Source: Acinetobacter sp. ANC 3929
GTDB taxonomy: Bacteria > Pseudomonadota > Gammaproteobacteria > Pseudomonadales > Moraxellaceae
Assembly: GCF_000369405.1 (NCBI RefSeq)
Contig: NZ_KB850002.1
Coordinates: 186,001-250,000, forward strand
Reading direction: 5' to 3'
DNA: 64,000 bases
Part shown: in pieces, positions 52,660 through 62,397 of the stretch
Position numbering within the stretch: the stretch's first letter is position 1
Layout of the letters: every line of letters starts with the position of its first letter
The notes under the pieces: model-generated
What the model was told of the DNA's origin: nothing
Databases searched by the model: none
The model's input: only the letters and a program-made list of their open reading frames with translations
Made by a program: the position numbers and the translations under genes

Positions 52660-53358
52660 ATGAGTCGTTCAATCCGCTTGCTTAATCTATTACAGCTACT
52701 CAGAGAATACCGCTATCCTGTGACCGCACAGGTATTGGCAGAGCGTTTGCAGATTAGTCAGCGCAGTGTTTATCGAGATATTGATACCTTGCGTGAGCAA
52801 GGCGTTTGTATTGATGCCGCGGCTGGATTAGGCTTTCAGCTGAAACAAGATTTCTTATTACCTCCCATGACATTGAATGAAACTGAAATTGAGGCTATTT
52901 TTTTGGCCTTAAACTGGTTGAGTGAAATTCCTGATCTGGCTTTGAAATCAGCTTCGACTTCAGTATTGGCCAAACTCAATGCGGTATTGCCTGAACACTG
53001 CCAGCATCAGCTTGAACATACCACTTTACGATCAATCAATGCTTGGTTACCCGTAGATGAAACGTTGGTGGAACAGGTACGTTTGGCCATCCGTCAACAA
53101 GTTAAAATTGTGGTGGATTATGCTGACGAGCAGCAACGTGTGAGTTCTCGGACCATTTGGCCGTTTGCTTTAGGTTATTTTAATGATCGGATTGTACTGG
53201 CGGCATGGTGCGAGCTAAGGCAGAGTTTTCGGCATTTTCGGATCGATCGTATGCGGCAGTTAAGTTTGAGTCAGGAACTGTATCCTCAATTCAAACAACA
53301 ACTATTTCAACAATGGTGGACACAAGAGATGTGTCGTTCGACTACTGACAAAAACTGA
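52660..53358 (+). CDS. YafY-type WYL-domain transcriptional regulator
   Basis: The 232-residue protein has an N-terminal helix-turn-helix (TAQVLAERLQISQRSVYRDIDTLREQG) and a WYL domain with the characteristic FDYADEQQR-like segment (VVDYADEQQRVSSRTIWPFALGYF). Such regulators sense small ligands or nucleic acid through WYL. ATG 52660 is preceded by AGGGAC; the frame extends to a GTG at 52621. The GST gene follows 52 bases later. Confidence 0.9.
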   Translation: MSRSIRLLNLLQLLREYRYPVTAQVLAERLQISQRSVYRDIDTLREQGVCIDAAAGLGFQLKQDFLLPPMTLNETEIEAIFLALNWLSEIPDLALKSASTSVLAKLNAVLPEHCQHQLEHTTLRSINAWLPVDETLVEQVRLAIRQQVKIVVDYADEQQRVSSRTIWPFALGYFNDRIVLAAWCELRQSFRHFRIDRMRQLSLSQELYPQFKQQLFQQWWTQEMCRSTTDKN

Positions 53359-53410
53359 CAATCAAAACAATTACATTGAAATAAGAATAACTCATCAAGG
53401 AAATATCAAC

Positions 53411-54019
53411 ATGGCACTTCAACTTTATACCAATAATTTTTCGCGTGGCGTCGTCGTAGACTGGTTGCTGATCGAACTTGGCATTGAATGTGAACGCATC
53501 GAAGTCGCTTTTCAAACCGAAATGAAAACACCTGAATATTTAAAAATCAATCCATTTGGCAAAGTGCCTGTCTTGGTTGATGGCGATATCGTCGTGTATG
53601 AACTGGATGCAATTTGTGCTTATCTGGCAGATAAATTTGCCGAAAAAGGTTTGGCACCTGCTCTGAATGATCCAAAACGTGGTGTGTATTATCGCTGGCT
53701 GTTTTTTATTTCTGGCCCTTGGGAAGCAGCAGCGACCAATAAAATGTTAGGCGTAGAGGTTAAACCTGAGCAAAAATCATCGGTTGGTTATGGTGACTAT
53801 CAAGATGCTTACAATGCGTTTGTACAGGGCTTAAGTGAGGTTGATCCGTATTTATGTGGCAAGCAGTTCACCGCTGCGGATGTATCCGTTGCCGCAATGT
53901 TATTTTGGCAACTTAAAATGGGAGAGGTCGAGTCTCATCCTGCTATTGAGCATTATTTGGAAAACATCAAACAACGGCCAAGCTATCAGAAATTTGCAGC
54001 ATTCTTTAGTAATGTGTAG
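53411..54019 (+). CDS. Glutathione S-transferase family protein
   Basis: The 202-residue protein has a thioredoxin-like N-terminal domain (YTNNFSRGVVVDWLLIELG, then FGKVPVLVDGDIVVYELDAICAYLADKF) and an all-helical C-terminal domain (KQFTAADVSVAAMLFWQL). Such enzymes conjugate or isomerise electrophiles with glutathione. AAGGAAATATCAAC precedes the ATG. It may be controlled by the WYL regulator upstream or the LysR gene downstream, but no direct evidence supports either. Confidence 0.92.
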   Translation: MALQLYTNNFSRGVVVDWLLIELGIECERIEVAFQTEMKTPEYLKINPFGKVPVLVDGDIVVYELDAICAYLADKFAEKGLAPALNDPKRGVYYRWLFFISGPWEAAATNKMLGVEVKPEQKSSVGYGDYQDAYNAFVQGLSEVDPYLCGKQFTAADVSVAAMLFWQLKMGEVESHPAIEHYLENIKQRPSYQKFAAFFSNV

Positions 54020-54034
54020 AGATTAAATAGCAGT

Positions 54035-54063
54035 AAAAAAAGCCGAATCAATCGGCTTTTTTT
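54035..54063. terminator. Terminator between GST and LysR genes
   Basis: GCCGA/TCGGC with A7/T7 flanks over ATCAA gives bidirectional termination. It overlaps the LysR stop codon region by two bases. Confidence 0.92.
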
Positions 54064-54982
54064 ACGTTATGTGACTTTGCTTGGATGCAAACGGCTTTTC
54101 TAAGCCAAATACAGTTTGAATTTCATCTATGAGATGTTGTGTTGCTGTACTGGATTCGTGCTTTGGGTAACTCATAAACACATCGAGATAGGGAAGAGCA
54201 TACTCTAATGGTCGTACCACAATTTGATCTGTGGCCAAGGCCTGAATGTATGCTGGTAAAATCGCACAACTTTGCCCAGAGCGTACTGCTTGAATTGCTT
54301 CGCCAATCGTATTGGCTTCATCGATGTTTTGAAAATGGATCTGCTGCTGTTTGATGTATTGGGTAATCGTTTTGGCGAGGGGCTGAGAAAGCTTGTCGGT
54401 CAATATGGTGAGAATGAGACCTTGTAATTGGGCGGTGGTGATTTCTGAACATTGGGCCAGAGGATGTTGCTTGGGCAGCATCAAAACCAACGGTTCTTTT
54501 AATACCAGTTGGCTGGCAAACGTTTCATTTTCAAATTTTTGATTAATAAAAATAATGTCTAAATCACCTTTCTTCAGTTTGGCAATTTGGTCACTTTCTT
54601 TGAGATTGAGGCTGCGAATTTGTAGTTTGGGTAACCTGACTCTCAAACGGGGCAAGATATAAGGGAAAATACGAATTTCAGCAGAAGGCACAAAACCGAT
54701 TCTTAAGCACAAGACTTTAGCTGCGGCGACCTGTCTTGCCATGGTCACGGCTTTATCTGCTTGCGTCAGCGTTAAGCGAGCTTGCTCCAGAAAAACCTGC
54801 CCTTCATCGGTTAATTCAACTTTTCGTTTGGTACGGTGTAAAAGCTGCACACCTACACCATCTTCAAGATCTTTAATTTGTTGACTTAAAGAAGGCTGAG
54901 CTGTGTGTAATTTAAGTGCCGCTTTACTGAAGCTGAGCTCTTCAGCAACGGTAATGAAATAGCGTAAATGACGTAACTCCAT
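54062..54982 (-). CDS. LysR-family transcriptional regulator
   Basis: The 306-residue protein has the LysR N-terminal winged HTH (MELRHLRYFITVAEELSFSKAALKLHTAQPSLSQQI split by the usual LLHRTKRKVELTDEG wing) and an effector-binding domain. The N-terminus MELRHLRYFITVAEE is typical of HcaR/BenM-like regulators of aromatic metabolism. Its target is unclear: the divergent neighbour is the metallo-hydrolase at 55371. Confidence 0.93.
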   Translation of the reverse strand: MELRHLRYFITVAEELSFSKAALKLHTAQPSLSQQIKDLEDGVGVQLLHRTKRKVELTDEGQVFLEQARLTLTQADKAVTMARQVAAAKVLCLRIGFVPSAEIRIFPYILPRLRVRLPKLQIRSLNLKESDQIAKLKKGDLDIIFINQKFENETFASQLVLKEPLVLMLPKQHPLAQCSEITTAQLQGLILTILTDKLSQPLAKTITQYIKQQQIHFQNIDEANTIGEAIQAVRSGQSCAILPAYIQALATDQIVVRPLEYALPYLDVFMSYPKHESSTATQHLIDEIQTVFGLEKPFASKQSHIT

Positions 54983-55172
54983 AAGGCAGGTCCAAAGGTG
55001 TCTGACTGTTTTTATAGTTTTAGTGATGAGAACACCATGCTATTGGCGAATTATAGCTAAGGTGATTTTATATACAATATGCTTTTTTATAAAATATAAA
55101 AAAAGATAAAAAACTCATGCTTACCGATTGGCCTGAATTGTCAGCAGGGTTTATTAGTTCGGTAAAATTGTG

Positions 55173-55218
55173 TTGACTCTGCATCAGAAAATCAGCATAA
55201 CTAACAAGCTTATGTTAG
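55173..55218 (+). promoter_or_regulatory. Promoter with inverted-repeat operator for the NAPE-PLD-like gene
   Basis: TTGACT (55173-55178), 17 bases, CATAAC (55196-55201) make a passable sigma-70 promoter. CTAACA, six bases, TGTTAG (55201-55218) is a perfect inverted repeat over the expected start point. The rest of the 54983-55370 gap shows nothing I can assign. Confidence 0.4.
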
Positions 55219-55370
55219 GATCAAAGACCGATTTTATGAATCTGGAATAAGACGAGAATCCTAAAAAAATCATCATGGTTTGAAAGGTTCAGCTTAAACA
55301 GGATTCATGATCTGAACGGGATATAACATTACCCACCTCATGCGATGAGATTCCACCAAAGAAGACGTAC

Positions 55371-56423
55371 ATGAAAGATAAGCCGACATTAACCTACCAA
55401 TTGCCGACCCAATCTTGCTTGAGCCATACTTGGGGGAAACCTCCTTTTCCACACGAGGCTTCTGATCATTGTGGGATCGATCGTTTCTATAATTTACAGA
55501 AACCGCTCACACCTTTTGATCGTAAAGGCCTGTTAAAATGGTTGGCGACTCGTCAATCATCCACTTGGAATGTAGATCGTTCGCATGAGTGGAATATGCG
55601 AAATCACATGCTGGAGCTGCCACAAAATCGTGCACATGCCGATCTCAATGACTGGCAAATCTGGTTTGTTGGACATGCCACCGTTTTAATTCAAATTGGC
55701 CCCTATAATTTTCTAACTGATCCCGTCTGGTGTGAATATGTCAGCCCGAAACAGGGGAATGGCCCACGCCGTGTCTGCCCTGCGGGGATTGCTTTAGAAC
55801 ACCTGCCAACGATTCATGGCGTGCTGTTGAGTCATAATCATTATGACCATATGGACTTGGCGACTTTAGAATGGCTGCATCAAAAATTTGAAATGCCGAT
55901 TTATACTGGTTTGGGTAATGCCTATTACTTGCCGAAGCATCTGCATGTCATCGAGATGGATTGGTGGCAGGAGATTCCGTTTCATGATGAGTTGAAGATT
56001 GCCTATACACCTGCGCAGCATACTTCTGGACGAGGTGTACGTGATCAAAATAGAGCACTGTGGGGCGGTTTTTCATTAGTTGCTAAAACAGGACATTGTT
56101 TTTTTGCTGGGGATACGGGTTATTCCCCGCACTTTAAGCAAATTCATGAGCGTTATGGCGATGTCCGTGTGGCGTTATTGCCAATTGGTGCTTATGAACC
56201 ACGTATGCTGATGCGCTATGTACATATGAATCCACAAGATGCATTTCATGCCCATCTCGATTTACATGCCCACCGTTCTTTGGCAATTCATTATCGAACC
56301 TTTCAATTGACTGATGAAGATCGTGATGACCCTGAGCATGAACTACAGCAAGCCATGAAATCATCTTCTAAATTGGTCAATCCATTTTATTGCATCCGTG
56401 AAGGACATTTTATTCGTGCTTAG
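55371..56423 (+). CDS. MBL-fold hydrolase, NAPE-PLD/UlaG-like
   Basis: The 350-residue protein has VGHATVLIQIGPYNFLTDPVW, metal motif SHNHYDHMDLATL and later CFFAGDTGYSPHF, the pattern of N-acyl-phosphatidylethanolamine phospholipase D-like metallo-beta-lactamases. Bacterial members may hydrolyse phospholipids or lactones; the substrate is unknown. The 3' end overlaps the convergent DoxX-like gene by 14 bases. Confidence 0.9.
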   Translation: MKDKPTLTYQLPTQSCLSHTWGKPPFPHEASDHCGIDRFYNLQKPLTPFDRKGLLKWLATRQSSTWNVDRSHEWNMRNHMLELPQNRAHADLNDWQIWFVGHATVLIQIGPYNFLTDPVWCEYVSPKQGNGPRRVCPAGIALEHLPTIHGVLLSHNHYDHMDLATLEWLHQKFEMPIYTGLGNAYYLPKHLHVIEMDWWQEIPFHDELKIAYTPAQHTSGRGVRDQNRALWGGFSLVAKTGHCFFAGDTGYSPHFKQIHERYGDVRVALLPIGAYEPRMLMRYVHMNPQDAFHAHLDLHAHRSLAIHYRTFQLTDEDRDDPEHELQQAMKSSSKLVNPFYCIREGHFIRA

Positions 56424-56817
56424 CATTCTGCAGTGCTTTGATACACCACAATGAAACCACTGAAAGGCTTGCAAGCGCAATATTCATGACAACGGGATTG
56501 AAAGCTTGATAAACCTTGTCTGGATAAATGCACAACACGAAAATAAGTAAGCTGATCAGGCTGATGATGTTGAGCCAGTGCAAATATTGATGGCTAATCC
56601 ATAAAAATAGGCCGCCAAAAATCATTTCAGCAATCCCTGAGAATGAAATCATCCAAGCAATATAGGTTGGAGCGATATTGAGTTGTTGCCAGACATACTG
56701 CTCATCTTGCACCTGAAAAATCAATTTGGGAATCAGTCCTTGATAAATCCAAAGGCTTGCAATAATCAACTGACAAAACTTTAAGATCTGTTGAAGGGTT
56801 GGGTTCTCGCTGTTCAT
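56410..56817 (-). CDS. DoxX-like four-helix membrane protein
   Basis: The 135-residue protein has four hydrophobic segments and the DoxX-like pattern (IIASLWIYQGLIPKLIF, then GIAEMIFGGLFLW). Its start overlaps the stop of the DCC1 gene by four bases, so the two are translationally coupled. DoxX/DCC1 pairs occur in several bacteria; a thiol or quinone redox role is suspected but unproven. Confidence 0.85.
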   Translation of the reverse strand: MNSENPTLQQILKFCQLIIASLWIYQGLIPKLIFQVQDEQYVWQQLNIAPTYIAWMISFSGIAEMIFGGLFLWISHQYLHWLNIISLISLLIFVLCIYPDKVYQAFNPVVMNIALASLSVVSLWCIKALQNAKHE

Positions 56818-57254
56818 ATTAGGGCCTCATCTAATAGAAAATGTTGCTGCGTTTCAGGTGTGACGCGATAGCATTGTTGGGTTTTCCCAAAGAGGCGGTA
56901 ACGATTGAGTGCAATTCGGCGATAAGCAAAATCACGGATGGTTTTTGGAATGATGCTGGCGTATTTCAAACTGGTGTATGGGGAATCTAGGCGCTGAATG
57001 ATACGTAGAAAGGCAGTTGATTCGGTATAGTATTGACCATTCTCTAGCAATACCATGGTTTCAAAATGGTCAGTCGGAAGATGGCAATAGGCGAGAAGTT
57101 GTTGTCCAATATGCGATTGCACGGACACCAGTTTGAATTGATAGCTGGTATCCTGCTTGATCATAAAGTCAGCCCATGCTGAACACAGCACACATTCTGC
57201 ATCAAACAAGATGATGTGATGGGCTTGAATCAGTTGCTCTAATGGTTTTGGCAT
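56814..57254 (-). CDS. DCC1-like thiol-disulfide oxidoreductase (DUF393)
   Basis: The 146-residue protein has the DUF393 signature: FDAECVLCSAWADFMIKQD with the CxxC redox pair at the N-terminus, a VLLENGQYYTES strand and a C-terminal RRIALNRYRLFGKTQQC segment. It is probably cytoplasmic. It is coupled to the downstream DoxX-like gene. Confidence 0.88.
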   Translation of the reverse strand: MPKPLEQLIQAHHIILFDAECVLCSAWADFMIKQDTSYQFKLVSVQSHIGQQLLAYCHLPTDHFETMVLLENGQYYTESTAFLRIIQRLDSPYTSLKYASIIPKTIRDFAYRRIALNRYRLFGKTQQCYRVTPETQQHFLLDEALI

Positions 57255-57304
57255 GCTTATTTTTCTAATTGGGCATTGAATAAATTGTCCCCTAACTGCA
57301 TTAA

Positions 57305-57328
57305 AAAAGCCATCCGAAGATGGCTTTT
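57305..57328 (-). terminator. Catalase gene terminator
   Basis: AAAAGCCATC and GATGGCTTTT pair over CGAA just after the catalase stop, with A/T runs for either strand. Confidence 0.9.
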
Positions 57329-57346
57329 GTTTTAGTCTTTCAAAGC

Positions 57347-58867
57347 TTATAGGAAGCTTGGTAAATGACGCGCTGGATCAGTTTCACGCGCTGCCTGAGC
57401 ATCTGCAACGGTGAGCCCTAATGCTGCGGCAACACCTTCACCATAAGCTGGGTGGCATGCGTAGCAGTTACGGATATGACGATATTTGATGAAGTCTAAA
57501 GCATCACCCATCGCACGTGCGGTATTACCAAACAGTGCTTGTTGTTGCTCAGGTGTCATCAGTTCAAATAACGCACGTGGCTGACTGAAATAATCATTGT
57601 CATCTTCACGATAATCCCAGAAATCAGCATCGCCATTAATTTTCAATGGAGGCTCTTTGTACTGTGGCTGCTCTTGCCATTGGCCAAAGCTGTTTGGCTC
57701 ATAGTGAGGTAAACCGCCATAGTTGGCATCGATACGGCCTTGGCCATCACGGTGATTACTATGTACAGGGCAGCGTGCTGCGTTGACTGGAATTTGTTGG
57801 TAGTTCACACCGAGACGATAGCGTTGAGCATCTGCATAGTTAAACAAACGCGCTTGTAACATACGGTCTGGTGAAACACTGATCCCTGGCACTAAATTGC
57901 TTGGTGCGAAAGCTGACTGTTCCACATCTAAGAAGAAGTTTTCAGAATTACGGTTTAACTCAAATTCACCAACTTCAATCAATGGATAGTCGCCATGCGG
58001 CCAAACTTTGGTTAAATCGAATGGGTGATATGGAACTTTTTCTGCATCTTGCTCAGGCATGATTTGTACAGCCAAAGTCCATTTAGGATAGTCTTTGCGC
58101 TCAATTGCATCGAATAAATCACGTTGGTGGCTTTCACGATCTTGACCCACCAATTCGCCAGCTTCAGCATCGGTTAAGTTTTTAATACCTTGCTGAGTTC
58201 TAAAGTGAAATTTGACCCAGAAACGCTCATTGGCAGCATTGATAAAGCTATAGGTATGACTACTAAAACCATGCATGTGACGGTAGCTTAAAGGGATACC
58301 ACGATCAGACATAACAATCGTGACTTGGTGTAACGCTTCTGGTAATAAAGTCCAGAAATCCCAGTTATTGGTCGCACTACGCATATTGGTTTTAGGGTCG
58401 CGTTTTACTGCCTTGTTTAAATCAGGGAATTTACGAGGATCACGCAGGAAGAACACAGGCGTATTATTCCCCACCATGTCCCAGTTACCTTCTTCGGTAT
58501 AAAACTTTAAAGCAAAACCACGGATGTCACGTTCCGCATCCGCAGCGCCACGTTCCCCTGCAACCGTGGTAAAGCGTGCAAACATTTCAGTTTTTTTACC
58601 GATTTCGCTAAAGATTTTTGCGCGCGTATATTGCGTAATATCATGGGTGACCGTGAACGTACCAAATGCACCTGAACCTTTGGCATGCATACGACGCTCA
58701 GGAATGACTTCACGAACAAAGTTGGCAAGTTTTTCATTTAGCCATAAATCTTGGGCTAATAATGGTCCTCTGGCACCAGCGGTCATGCTGTTTTGGTTAT
58801 CAACGACAGGTGCACCAAAATCAGTGGTTAAGTGGCTGTAAGGACATTTTTTATCGTCTTGGCTCAT
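57347..58867 (-). CDS. Monofunctional heme catalase, small-subunit clade
   Basis: The 506-residue enzyme has catalytic His in RRMHAKGSGAFG, the distal Asn in MVGNNTPVFFLRD and the heme-ligand Tyr segment RLFNYADAQRYRLGVNYQ. Length indicates the clade-3 KatA/KatB type without the C-terminal flavodoxin domain. It detoxifies H2O2 in the cytoplasm. An extra tail (CYACHPAYGEGVAAALG) includes two cysteines in a CxxC-like CYAC motif. Control by OxyR is likely in general but no site is recognised upstream. Confidence 0.96.
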   Translation of the reverse strand: MSQDDKKCPYSHLTTDFGAPVVDNQNSMTAGARGPLLAQDLWLNEKLANFVREVIPERRMHAKGSGAFGTFTVTHDITQYTRAKIFSEIGKKTEMFARFTTVAGERGAADAERDIRGFALKFYTEEGNWDMVGNNTPVFFLRDPRKFPDLNKAVKRDPKTNMRSATNNWDFWTLLPEALHQVTIVMSDRGIPLSYRHMHGFSSHTYSFINAANERFWVKFHFRTQQGIKNLTDAEAGELVGQDRESHQRDLFDAIERKDYPKWTLAVQIMPEQDAEKVPYHPFDLTKVWPHGDYPLIEVGEFELNRNSENFFLDVEQSAFAPSNLVPGISVSPDRMLQARLFNYADAQRYRLGVNYQQIPVNAARCPVHSNHRDGQGRIDANYGGLPHYEPNSFGQWQEQPQYKEPPLKINGDADFWDYREDDNDYFSQPRALFELMTPEQQQALFGNTARAMGDALDFIKYRHIRNCYACHPAYGEGVAAALGLTVADAQAARETDPARHLPSFL

Positions 58868-59481
58868 GTTCTATCTCCGTCAACATGACCTGTGAGCTAG
58901 GTCATCTCAACTGTTGGACCGTTCTAAGATATGAATGCTTCGCTGTATCACTCATCAATTGGGTATCGAAATTTCAGATGCCTAAATGTGATTTGTAATG
59001 ATTAAGCTCAGCCTTTGTATTTTTACTCTAGGTTGATGAAAGCTTTTTTTCCAATGGATTAAAGTTGATGTCATAAATGCTTTATTCGATTGAAGCTGTC
59101 TAAATCTTAAACATGAGTCATGCTTTTGTGGATATGAAAATTGTTAAAAAAGGATAAAAGATAATGGAAAAATAAAGACTTACTGTTTTAGTTGGGTTGA
59201 ATGGAAAGTCAGTGATGGCATCCTTTAAATGGAATAAATAGACTCCAATTTGTTCTAAGAAGGATGACTTTTGCCTGTTGCAGTTATGTAAAAAGGCCTA
59301 AATAGATTTCTAGAATTAATTTTTCCGTATCGCTAACGCTGCGAGCTACATTCTAAAAAGATGATTGCTGCCCTTAAGCAATTTAAGTTTCTAAACATAA
59401 AGACTAAGTTGGAGATATGTAAATCCTCAGATTTTAGGTGCTAGCATATTGCTTTAGCTTACTTTTATGAGATTAAAATAA
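58868..59481. other. 614-base gap between catalase and lipoprotein genes
   Basis: I see no gene here. The only structures are an ATTGCT/AGCAAT hairpin near 59364-59382 and several AT-rich tracts. The catalase promoter and the lipoprotein promoter must lie in it, but I cannot place them with confidence. Confidence 0.5.
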
Positions 59482-59931
59482 ATGAAAAAATTAGCATTAA
59501 GTTTCGGATTATCTTTAACCGTTTTAGCAGGATGTACTTCCATGCCACAAAAAGATGAGGCTAAAGCAAACTCATTGAATGTTGAGTTTGTTGGACAAGG
59601 TAATTATGCGATAACGCCACAGCAGGGTACAGTGAGTTTGTATGCGGTGGACAGTCAGATTGCCGATGTTCCAGCAACGTTGATTCAGCAGAAAAAGGTT
59701 CAGATCTCTCAGGTGCCATTTGTAGTTGATTTTACTGTGCCAGCAGATCACCGTAAGCTTATTCAGCCCTCAGTTCGGGATGACGCAAATATCAAGTATT
59801 ACGTGACGTGGGAATCAGATGCCAAGAATTTGACAGGCAAAGATGCGATTGTGATCGATTATGATCGTAAATTTCCGAACGTGACGTTAAATGGCACTAA
59901 ACAACAGATTTACCTACGCCTAGCAAAATAA
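59482..59931 (+). CDS. YbaY/YscW-like lipoprotein
   Basis: The 149-residue protein has a signal peptide ending in the lipobox LAGC with Cys18 as the lipidated residue. The mature part follows the YbaY/YscW beta-sandwich pattern (TVSLYAVDSQIADVPATLI, then VPFVVDFTVP and a terminal KQQIYLRLAK). Members are small outer-membrane lipoproteins, some acting as secretin pilots; no secretin gene is near. An outer-membrane location is inferred. Confidence 0.82.
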   Translation: MKKLALSFGLSLTVLAGCTSMPQKDEAKANSLNVEFVGQGNYAITPQQGTVSLYAVDSQIADVPATLIQQKKVQISQVPFVVDFTVPADHRKLIQPSVRDDANIKYYVTWESDAKNLTGKDAIVIDYDRKFPNVTLNGTKQQIYLRLAK

Positions 59932-59943
59932 GCAGATAAATTG

Positions 59944-59979
59944 AAAAAGGGCGATCTTGTTGAAAGAATCGTCCTTTTT
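59944..59979 (+). terminator. Terminator after the lipoprotein gene
   Basis: AAAAAGGGCGAT pairs with ATCGTCCTTTTT (G-U allowed) over 12 bases, followed by T. It also faces the convergent ptsP gene. Confidence 0.85.
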
Positions 59980-60009
59980 TATGTTTGGTCTTATGTGGAA
60001 ATGTCTCGT

Positions 60010-62304
60010 TTAGACATTGAGCATGCGATTTGATTTCACCATATCGGCCAAACCGTGGGTTCTAAAATAATGTTCGAGCCAGCTTTTAATCACCAGTGGG
60101 TTATTCATTTGCAGAACGTCATCCAAGAGTTTCTTGGCATCACTCATCGGAACATGGCAAATTGCTTTGCGGACTCTCAGAATATTACTTGAACTCATCG
60201 ACAGGGTATTAAAGCCCATTGCCATCAGGAGAATAGCTGACAATGGATCACCAGCCATTTCACCACAGATGCTGACGGGTTTTTGATGCTCATGACAATC
60301 CTGTACCAAACGTTTTAAGGCACGTAGGATAGATGGGTGGAAATGCGAATAGACGTTGGCCACATGAGGATTATTACGATCAACGGCCAGTAAATATTGG
60401 GTTAAATCGTTGGAACCGACCGAGAAGAAATCAACCAGTTCTGAAAACTCATCAATTTGTAACAGGACACTTGGCACTTCAACCATAATGCCGATCTTCG
60501 GTTTGGTAATCTTGACCTGTTCTTCTTCCTGTACTGCGATCCAGTCACGCTCTAACAGATATAGGACTTCTTCAACTTCACTGACACTCGTGACCATTGG
60601 CAACAAGATATGCAAATTATTCAGGCCGATACTGGCTTTGAGCATGGCACGGATTTGTGCAGAGAAAATTTCTGGATGATCCAGTGTAAAGCGTAAGCCA
60701 CGCCAGCCTAATGCTGAGTTTTCTTCTTCAATACTAAAATAAGGTAAGTCTTTATCCGCCCCAATATCCAGGGTACGCATGATTACGGGTTTATTGGCAA
60801 AATGGCTGAGCTGTTGACGGTAAATGGCACGTTGCTCTTCTTCACCAGGAAAGCGTTCACGTAGCATGAATGGAATTTCACTACGATAGAGACCAACACC
60901 TTTAGCACCACGTTGTACGCCACGGACCACATCAATCATCAAACCTGTATTGACGAACAAAGGAACCGATACGCCATCTGGAGTAATCGCATCTTTGGTT
61001 TCATATTGCTTTAAATCTTTTGCAATTTGTTCTTCTTCTTTTTGAACTTCTTTATAGCGTTGACGTAAGCGACGCGGAGGATTGACGAAGATACGCCCTT
61101 GATAGGCATCGACAATCATCTCGATATCATCGAGTGTAGTAATGGGTAATTCGGTCACACCGACGACCGTTGGAATGCCCAACGCACGTGCCACAATCAC
61201 CATATGTGAGTTTGCAGCACCTTCAGAAGTAACAATTGCCGCAATATTATCCACCGGAAGCTCAACCAATGCCGCGGTACTGATTTCTTCGCCAATCAGA
61301 ATACTATCGGGACTGAGTTCGCGGTGACTGGTATCATTTTCTTGCAAGCAAGCCAGAATTCGACGACCGAGATCTTTCAGATCTGAGACACGTTCACGCA
61401 GGTAGTCATCTTCCATTTGAGCAAACAGCGCAACATGTTTATCGATGACTTTACGCACAGCACCTTGGGCCCAACTGCCTGCACGAATATGGTCTTTGAT
61501 TTCGCTTGGCAAAGCATTTTCATCAAGCATTCTTAAGAACACGCTAAATAAGGCACGCTCTTCAGACATGAGTGAGTCTTGCATTTTTTCATCTAGAGAT
61601 TGAATCTCCAAACGTACTGCAGCAATGGCTTGATCCAATAATTCTAATTCATCACTGATATCTTCTGCTTCACGATCTGGAATCGCAGCAAGATCAGCAG
61701 GCGGATAAAGAACAATGGCACGACCTAAAGCGACACCACCTGCACCCGAAACTCCTTGGAAGGTTTTATAGCTAGGACCATTGCTGGGTTTACGGAAAAC
61801 ATCAATATTTCCCACTGCGTGTGCATGGGCAATAACCCCTGAAAGTTGCGCACACAGTGTAACCAAGAATGATTCAGCCGCTTCGCTAAAGTCTTGAGAT
61901 TCTTTATTTTGAACAACCAAGACACCCATAACCTTGCGGCGATACATCACTGGAACGCCAAGGAATGAGTTGAACAGTTCTTCACCTGTTTCAGGTAAAT
62001 AAGCGAAGCGTTCATGTTTTGGTGCATTGTCTAAGTTAACGATTTCTTCACGTTGACCAACGAGACCGACCAGACCTTCACCCACACTGAGTGATACTGC
62101 ACCAACTGCTTCAGGCTTTAAACCTTTAGAGGCCATTAATACATAGCGGCGATTACGTTCGTCTAATAAATAAATCGAGCAGACATCCACTTGCATGGCA
62201 TCGGCCACATGATTGACCATAATGTCCAAGGAATCATGCAAACTGACGGACGCATTGATTTCTTGCACAATGCGTCTAAGCGTGTCGAGTTGCATGTTTG
62301 ACAT
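60010..62304 (-). CDS. ptsP: Phosphoenolpyruvate-protein phosphotransferase PtsP (enzyme I-Ntr)
   Basis: The 764-residue protein has an N-terminal GAF domain (about 1-160), then the enzyme I N-terminal and swivelling domains with the phospho-His segment GAANSHMVIVARALGIPTV, and the PEP-binding TIM barrel (DIGADKDLPYF, GSNDLTQYLLAVDR). It starts the nitrogen-related PTS relay. It lies downstream of rppH on the same strand, the conserved rppH-ptsP arrangement. GGAG precedes the ATG by nine bases. Confidence 0.97.
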   Translation of the reverse strand: MSNMQLDTLRRIVQEINASVSLHDSLDIMVNHVADAMQVDVCSIYLLDERNRRYVLMASKGLKPEAVGAVSLSVGEGLVGLVGQREEIVNLDNAPKHERFAYLPETGEELFNSFLGVPVMYRRKVMGVLVVQNKESQDFSEAAESFLVTLCAQLSGVIAHAHAVGNIDVFRKPSNGPSYKTFQGVSGAGGVALGRAIVLYPPADLAAIPDREAEDISDELELLDQAIAAVRLEIQSLDEKMQDSLMSEERALFSVFLRMLDENALPSEIKDHIRAGSWAQGAVRKVIDKHVALFAQMEDDYLRERVSDLKDLGRRILACLQENDTSHRELSPDSILIGEEISTAALVELPVDNIAAIVTSEGAANSHMVIVARALGIPTVVGVTELPITTLDDIEMIVDAYQGRIFVNPPRRLRQRYKEVQKEEEQIAKDLKQYETKDAITPDGVSVPLFVNTGLMIDVVRGVQRGAKGVGLYRSEIPFMLRERFPGEEEQRAIYRQQLSHFANKPVIMRTLDIGADKDLPYFSIEEENSALGWRGLRFTLDHPEIFSAQIRAMLKASIGLNNLHILLPMVTSVSEVEEVLYLLERDWIAVQEEEQVKITKPKIGIMVEVPSVLLQIDEFSELVDFFSVGSNDLTQYLLAVDRNNPHVANVYSHFHPSILRALKRLVQDCHEHQKPVSICGEMAGDPLSAILLMAMGFNTLSMSSSNILRVRKAICHVPMSDAKKLLDDVLQMNNPLVIKSWLEHYFRTHGLADMVKSNRMLNV

Positions 62305-62397
62305 GGATGTTTACTCCAATTTATTGAATCGTTATAGGCCTAGTTATAACAGCTCTGTTGCCAAAAATCATTGCTTAAAATGATGATTTCATGACAA

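Noticed and set aside
58868..59481. GGA-containing stretch as a further Rsm RNA
   Set aside because: Several GGA triplets occur, but there is no GacA box, no ordered hairpins and no T-run terminator.
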